Shown here: positions 60,834 through 64,000 of the stretch, piece after piece | Layout: the number at the start of each line of letters is the position of its first letter | Numbering within the stretch: the stretch's first letter is position 1 | Assembly: GCA_019635755.1 (NCBI GenBank) | Contig: JAHBYW010000007.1 | Span: 62,001-126,000, forward strand | DNA from: Rhizobiaceae bacterium | GTDB lineage: Bacteria; Pseudomonadota; Alphaproteobacteria; Rhizobiales; Rhizobiaceae | Length of the DNA stretch: 64,000 nucleotides | Direction: 5' to 3' | Translations under genes and position numbers: made by a program | The notes under the pieces: generated by a model | The model's database searches: none | Told to the model about the DNA's origin: nothing | The model's input: only the letters and a program-made list of their open reading frames with translations

Positions 60834-61982
60834 ATGAAGGATCTCGAGCGCCCTCTGGGCCAGCACATCGACCGCCAGGCGCGCCCGAGGCGCGGCTACG
60901 GACGAGCGGCGGCCCTGTCGATGCTGGCGCTCGCCGTCGTCGCAGCCTCAGGTGCCATCGCGTTCAGGGACAAGCCGTTCCGGCACCCGGTCACGGCGAT
61001 CGCCGTGGAGACGCCGGCGGTCACCGCTACGGCCGAACCCGTCGCGCGAAAGGCGCTGCCGCCGGCGAAGGCTGCGCCCGGCGGGCCAGCGATCATCCAT
61101 GTCAATCCGTCGACTGACGCCACCACGACGGGCGGTGTGGTCGTCATCCGCGATCCAAGCGCGGTCGGTCAGAATCTGCGCGTCGCGCACCTGCCGGACA
61201 AGGCGCTGATCGAGGACGCGGCGATCGGCCCGCTGCCGGTGCGCGCCGGCGATGGGCGCCGTCCGGTCGACGTCTATGCACGGCCGTGGTCCGGCGCGCG
61301 TGGGGCACGCGTCGCCATCGTCGTCGGCGGGCTCGGCCTGTCGCAGACCGGCACCCAGCAGGCGATCGACGCGCTGCCGCCGGAGGTCACGCTGGGTTTC
61401 GCCCCTGATGGCAACAGCCTCGGACGCTGGATGCAGACCGCGCGGCGCGACGGCCATGAGATCGTCATGCAGCTGCCGCTGGAGCCCTTCGACTATCCGA
61501 ACGTGACGCCCGGTCGGAAGACCCTGACCGTCGACGCGGACGCCGAGGAAAACCTCGACAATTTGCTGTGGACCCTGTCCCGCACGACCAACTACACCGG
61601 GGTGATGAACTATATGGGCGCCCGCTTCACCGCCGACCGCGATGCGATGGCGCCGGTAATGGCCGAACTCGGGCGCCGCGGGCTGCTCTATCTGGACGAC
61701 GGCTCGTCGGCCCGCAGCCTGGCGCCGGAACTGGCCCTCGGCAACCGCGTGCCCTTCGCCGCGGGCGACGGCACCATCGACGCGGTTCGCGAACGGGGCG
61801 CGATCCTGAAGAAGCTCGACGAATTGGAGCGGATCGCCCGCGCCAGGGGGTATGCCATCGGCACGGCGTCGGCATTCGACGTCACCGTGGGCGCCGTCGT
61901 CGCCTGGGTCGCCGAGGCGAAGAAGCGCGGCATCGAGATCGTGCCGGTATCAGCGCTGGTGTCGGATCCCGAAGCGCAGTAG
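60834..61982 (+). CDS. Divergent polysaccharide deacetylase family protein
   Basis: 382 residues. One N-terminal membrane anchor ([20 protein letters not shown]), a Pro/Ala-rich linker, then the domain: [59 protein letters not shown]. This is the YibQ-like divergent deacetylase fold of the periplasm, often next to envC and ctpA. No enzymatic substrate is established. GGGGAGG precedes the ATG. Confidence 0.9.
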   Translation: MKDLERPLGQHIDRQARPRRGYGRAAALSMLALAVVAASGAIAFRDKPFRHPVTAIAVETPAVTATAEPVARKALPPAKAAPGGPAIIHVNPSTDATTTGGVVVIRDPSAVGQNLRVAHLPDKALIEDAAIGPLPVRAGDGRRPVDVYARPWSGARGARVAIVVGGLGLSQTGTQQAIDALPPEVTLGFAPDGNSLGRWMQTARRDGHEIVMQLPLEPFDYPNVTPGRKTLTVDADAEENLDNLLWTLSRTTNYTGVMNYMGARFTADRDAMAPVMAELGRRGLLYLDDGSSARSLAPELALGNRVPFAAGDGTIDAVRERGAILKKLDELERIARARGYAIGTASAFDVTVGAVVAWVAEAKKRGIEIVPVSALVSDPEAQ

Positions 61983-61993
61983 GTCCGGCGACC

Positions 61994-62536
61994 ATGGCGA
62001 AGAAGATGCCCGTCGATCCGGACACCCTGCCCTACCGCCCCTGCGTCGGCATCATGGTGCTGAACGGCGACGGCCTGGTGTGGGTCGGCCACCGGATCGC
62101 CGAGCCCGGATCCGAGTTCGAGGGCACCGACAGGCTGTGGCAGATGCCCCAGGGCGGGATCGACGTCGGTGAAGACCCGTTCCCGGCGGCGAAGCGCGAG
62201 CTCTACGAAGAGACCGGGATGCGTTCGGTCGAGCTGGTCTCCGAGGCGCCCCGCTGGATCAACTACGATCTGCCGCCGCATCTGGTCGGTATCGCCTTCA
62301 AGGGTCGATATCGCGGCCAGACACAGAAATGGTTCGCTTTCCGCTTCACCGGCCGGGAGAGCGAGATCGCCATCAACCCGCCGCCCGGCGGTCACACAGC
62401 CGAATTCGACGACTGGGCCTGGAAGCCCATGACGATGCTGCCCGACCTCATCGTCCCCTTCAAGCGCGCGGTCTATGACGAGGTTGTCGGAGCGTTTCGG
62501 CATCTGGCGCCGGGAGGCGCCGGCGAGACGTCCTGA
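61994..62536 (+). CDS. rppH: RNA pyrophosphohydrolase RppH
   Basis: 180 residues, Nudix hydrolase: [11 protein letters not shown] at the start, [15 protein letters not shown], and the Nudix box ending [11 protein letters not shown] with the conserved Glu residues. It removes pyrophosphate from 5' triphosphorylated mRNA, starting 5'-dependent decay. It lies 11 bp after the deacetylase gene and is the last gene of the envC-ctpA block. Confidence 0.94.
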   Translation: MAKKMPVDPDTLPYRPCVGIMVLNGDGLVWVGHRIAEPGSEFEGTDRLWQMPQGGIDVGEDPFPAAKRELYEETGMRSVELVSEAPRWINYDLPPHLVGIAFKGRYRGQTQKWFAFRFTGRESEIAINPPPGGHTAEFDDWAWKPMTMLPDLIVPFKRAVYDEVVGAFRHLAPGGAGETS

Positions 62537-62564
62537 CCGCTTGTTCTTCTATTAGAAACGTAAG

Positions 62565-63209
62565 ATGCTGCCCTTGGGGAATGGGTCGCCCGCGGCCCAG
62601 GGGGTGAGCATCTCCGTCACCGCGCATCTGACCGAAATGTACGTCGCGAAGCTCAAGCTTCCGCGGCTGAACTTTCGTTGGCTGGTTCTCGGCTGCTACT
62701 TTCCCGACGGGCTGGGTCTCAGCAAGCTGCTGCAGCTGACGACCGGCAGCAGCATCTTCCACCGCGACATCCTCTTCGGCTGGACGCACTCCATGCCGGC
62801 CTGCGGGCTGGCGGGATTGATCGTCGGCGCGATTTTCGGGCGACGGGCGGGCTGGTCGTTCGCCTTCGCGGCGCTCGCCCACACCGTCATGGACCTGGGC
62901 GATCCCCTGGGCGAGAAGCTGTTCTTCCCCTTCTCGGACAGCAAGTTCGGCCTCGGCCTCTGGCCCTGGTCGGACACGGGCATCGCGGCCGACCTGCTGG
63001 CCTACTACACGTCGCCGGTCTCTCTGCTGGTGGAGGCCGTTTGCCTGGTGCTGGCCATCTATGCGTGCAAGCGGATGACCGGCAGCTACAACGCACTGCG
63101 GGCGACGATCGACCTGTGGAAACGGGAACGCTGGCTGGACCATGCGCCAGCGCCGGGCGGCGGCAAGGTCGGGACGCTCCCCATGCCGCAGGAGCAGGGG
63201 TCGTCGTAA
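62565..63209 (+). CDS. Membrane-bound metal-dependent hydrolase-like protein (YdjM/DUF457-like)
   Basis: 214 residues with about four membrane segments. Motifs GCYFPDG, IFHRDILFGWTHSM and LAHTVMDLGDPLGEK place His and Asp residues as in the YdjM/DUF457 membrane hydrolases. Function unknown. The ATG at 62565 has no clear ribosome site; a GTG at 62604 after AGGGG is an alternative start. It converges on atpC. Confidence 0.72.
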   Translation: MLPLGNGSPAAQGVSISVTAHLTEMYVAKLKLPRLNFRWLVLGCYFPDGLGLSKLLQLTTGSSIFHRDILFGWTHSMPACGLAGLIVGAIFGRRAGWSFAFAALAHTVMDLGDPLGEKLFFPFSDSKFGLGLWPWSDTGIAADLLAYYTSPVSLLVEAVCLVLAIYACKRMTGSYNALRATIDLWKRERWLDHAPAPGGGKVGTLPMPQEQGSS

Positions 63210-63230
63210 ACCGTCAGCGACAGGCGGGCA

Positions 63231-63632
63231 TCAGGCGGGCAGCAGCGCGCCTTCGAGCGTCGTGAGCTGACCGAGGAACTGCTCGGCCTTGGTGCGGTGT
63301 TCGTCGCTCTTGGCGTCGGAGAGGTCTTCCCGGGCTTCCTGGATGCGACGCGCGAGGTCGGCGCGGTCGATGTCCTTCACCGGCGTCGCCGATTCGGCCA
63401 GCAGCGTGCAGCCGGACGGCAGGATGTCGGCGAAACCGCCGAACACGACGTAGCGCTCTTCCGTACCGGACGCGGTCTTCACGGTTACGACGCCCGGCTT
63501 GATCGTGGTCATCACCGGCGCATGGTTCGCCATCACGGTCATCTCGCCTTCCGAACCCGGAATGACGACGGAGACGACCTCTTCGGAGACCAGCAGTCGC
63601 TCGGGGCTCACGAGTTCAAACTTGAACGCCAT
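63231..63632 (-). CDS. atpC: ATP synthase epsilon subunit
   Basis: 133 residues. The beta-sandwich N-domain (FELVSPERLLVSEEVVSVVIPGSEGEMTVMANHAPVMTTIKPGVV) and two-helix C-domain are complete. It is the rotary central-stalk subunit linking F1 to F0. A strong AGGAGG 9 bases before the ATG lies inside the 3' end of the upstream membrane-protein gene, which overlaps atpC by 17 bases. Confidence 0.96.
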   Translation of the reverse strand: MAFKFELVSPERLLVSEEVVSVVIPGSEGEMTVMANHAPVMTTIKPGVVTVKTASGTEERYVVFGGFADILPSGCTLLAESATPVKDIDRADLARRIQEAREDLSDAKSDEHRTKAEQFLGQLTTLEGALLPA

Positions 63633-63933
63633 CGTTCTTGGCCTCCTGGATGCGCCTCTGGAAGTATCGGTAGAGCGCGCGCACCGCGACAAAACTCAAA
63701 AAGCAGGTTCCGACCCCGATCGCCAGAAAGATGGCGATCGTCACGATCCAGATTTCGGTACCGCCCACGACGTAGGGCAGGACGAGGAACCAGACCATCA
63801 CATTGGCCGCCAGCGCGCTCATCACGAAGACGATCACGCCGGCCAGTGCCGTCATGCCCAGCAGCCCGCCGGCCGTGAGCAGCGCGACCCGGGACACCCA
63901 ACCTGATGAGGAAGGCTGCCCCTGGTCGCTCAT
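63616..63933 (-). CDS. Unknown three-helix membrane protein between atpD and atpC
   Basis: 105 residues. A short polar N-terminus (MSDQGQPSSSGWVSR) is followed by three membrane segments (VALLTAGGLLGMTALAGVIVFVM, ANVMVWFLVLPYVVGGTEIWI, VTIAIFLAIGVGTCFLSFVAV) and a basic C-terminus (YRYFQRRIQEAKNDG). It starts 4 bases after the atpD stop and overlaps atpC by 17 bases, so it is translated as part of the ATP synthase operon. It does not look like AtpI, subunit a or subunit c. Function unknown. Confidence 0.8.
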   Translation of the reverse strand: MSDQGQPSSSGWVSRVALLTAGGLLGMTALAGVIVFVMSALAANVMVWFLVLPYVVGGTEIWIVTIAIFLAIGVGTCFLSFVAVRALYRYFQRRIQEAKNDGVQV

Positions 63934-63937
63934 TCCG

Positions 63938-64000
63938 TCAGGCCGCTTCGGCCGCCAGACGCTGGGCCTTCTCGACCGCTTCCTCGATCGTGCCGACCAT
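63938..64000 (-). CDS. atpD: ATP synthase beta subunit, C-terminal fragment
   Basis: The last 20 codons, reading MVGTIEEAVEKAQRLAAEAA and stop, are the invariant C-terminal end of F1 beta (usually preceded by AFY). The rest of the gene lies beyond the window. It places the unknown 3-TM gene between atpD and atpC. Confidence 0.88.
   Translation of the reverse strand: MVGTIEEAVEKAQRLAAEAA

Overview
The window is a gene-dense, high-GC stretch of a bacterial chromosome. Gene content and order point to an alphaproteobacterium of the Hyphomicrobiales (Rhizobiales), probably close to Mesorhizobium and other Phyllobacteriaceae. The clues are CarD, TrcR (DUF1013), GapR (DUF2312), the pyk-DUF1036-N-formylglutamate amidohydrolase-DUF1244-GapR block, tolQRAB-pal-cpoB-tilS-ftsH, and obgE-proB-proA-nadD-rsfS-rlmH-envC-ctpA-rppH. 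Species cannot be assigned from the sequence alone. No phage, transposase, integrase, CRISPR array, tRNA or rRNA gene was seen. Nearly everything is core metabolism, envelope biology, translation or cell-cycle control.

Layout. 1-6.4 kb: end of an SDR gene, a VOC protein, a 620-bp non-coding stretch packed with GANTC methylation sites, a SUV3/MgpS-type RNA helicase, an S4 protein, ferredoxin FdxA and CarD. 6.4-14.4 kb: typA, a DMT exporter, yebC with a selenoprotein-W-like gene, an MBL hydrolase, then terC, ymdB and 5-formyl-THF cyclo-ligase on the minus strand, preceded by what I read as an unannotated 6S RNA. 14.4-24.9 kb: a MoxR ATPase operon, trcR, a quinone oxidoreductase, an MFS transporter, an orphan ArsR regulator, two divergent DUF465 genes, purEK and rpmJ. 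25-31 kb: TPR protein, hydrolase, pyk/DUF1036 and, divergently, the amidohydrolase-DUF1244-gapR genes. 31-42.2 kb (minus): CoxE-like VWA protein, ftsH, DUF1349, tilS, cpoB, pal, tolB, tolA, tolR, tolQ. 42.5-48.7 kb: a 54-aa membrane protein, an SGNH hydrolase, and glycolytic fda, pgk and gap with a K+/H+ antiporter between pgk and gap. 48.8-62.5 kb: an EEP-family gene, obgE, proB, proA, nadD, an MFS/MscS pair, rsfS, rlmH, envC, ctpA, a divergent polysaccharide deacetylase and rppH. 62.5-64 kb: a membrane hydrolase and the end of the ATP synthase operon (atpD end, an unknown 3-TM gene, atpC).

Functional themes. The Tol-Pal system, EnvC-like activator, CtpA and FtsH serve envelope constriction and quality control. 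GapR, TrcR, CarD, a candidate 6S RNA and the GANTC cluster concern nucleoid and cell-cycle-linked transcription. ObgE, RsfS, RlmH, TypA and RpmJ serve ribosome assembly. fda, pgk, gap and pyk supply lower glycolysis.

I see no convincing new multi-gene defence or biosynthetic system. The best leads are small: an unknown membrane protein translationally interlocked between atpD and atpC, a membrane protein between proB and proA, a GANTC-dense regulatory region, palindrome arrays in front of trcR, a hairpin in the rpmJ leader, the 6S RNA, and a frameshifted small coiled-coil gene between pal and cpoB. All family assignments come from motif recognition without database searches.
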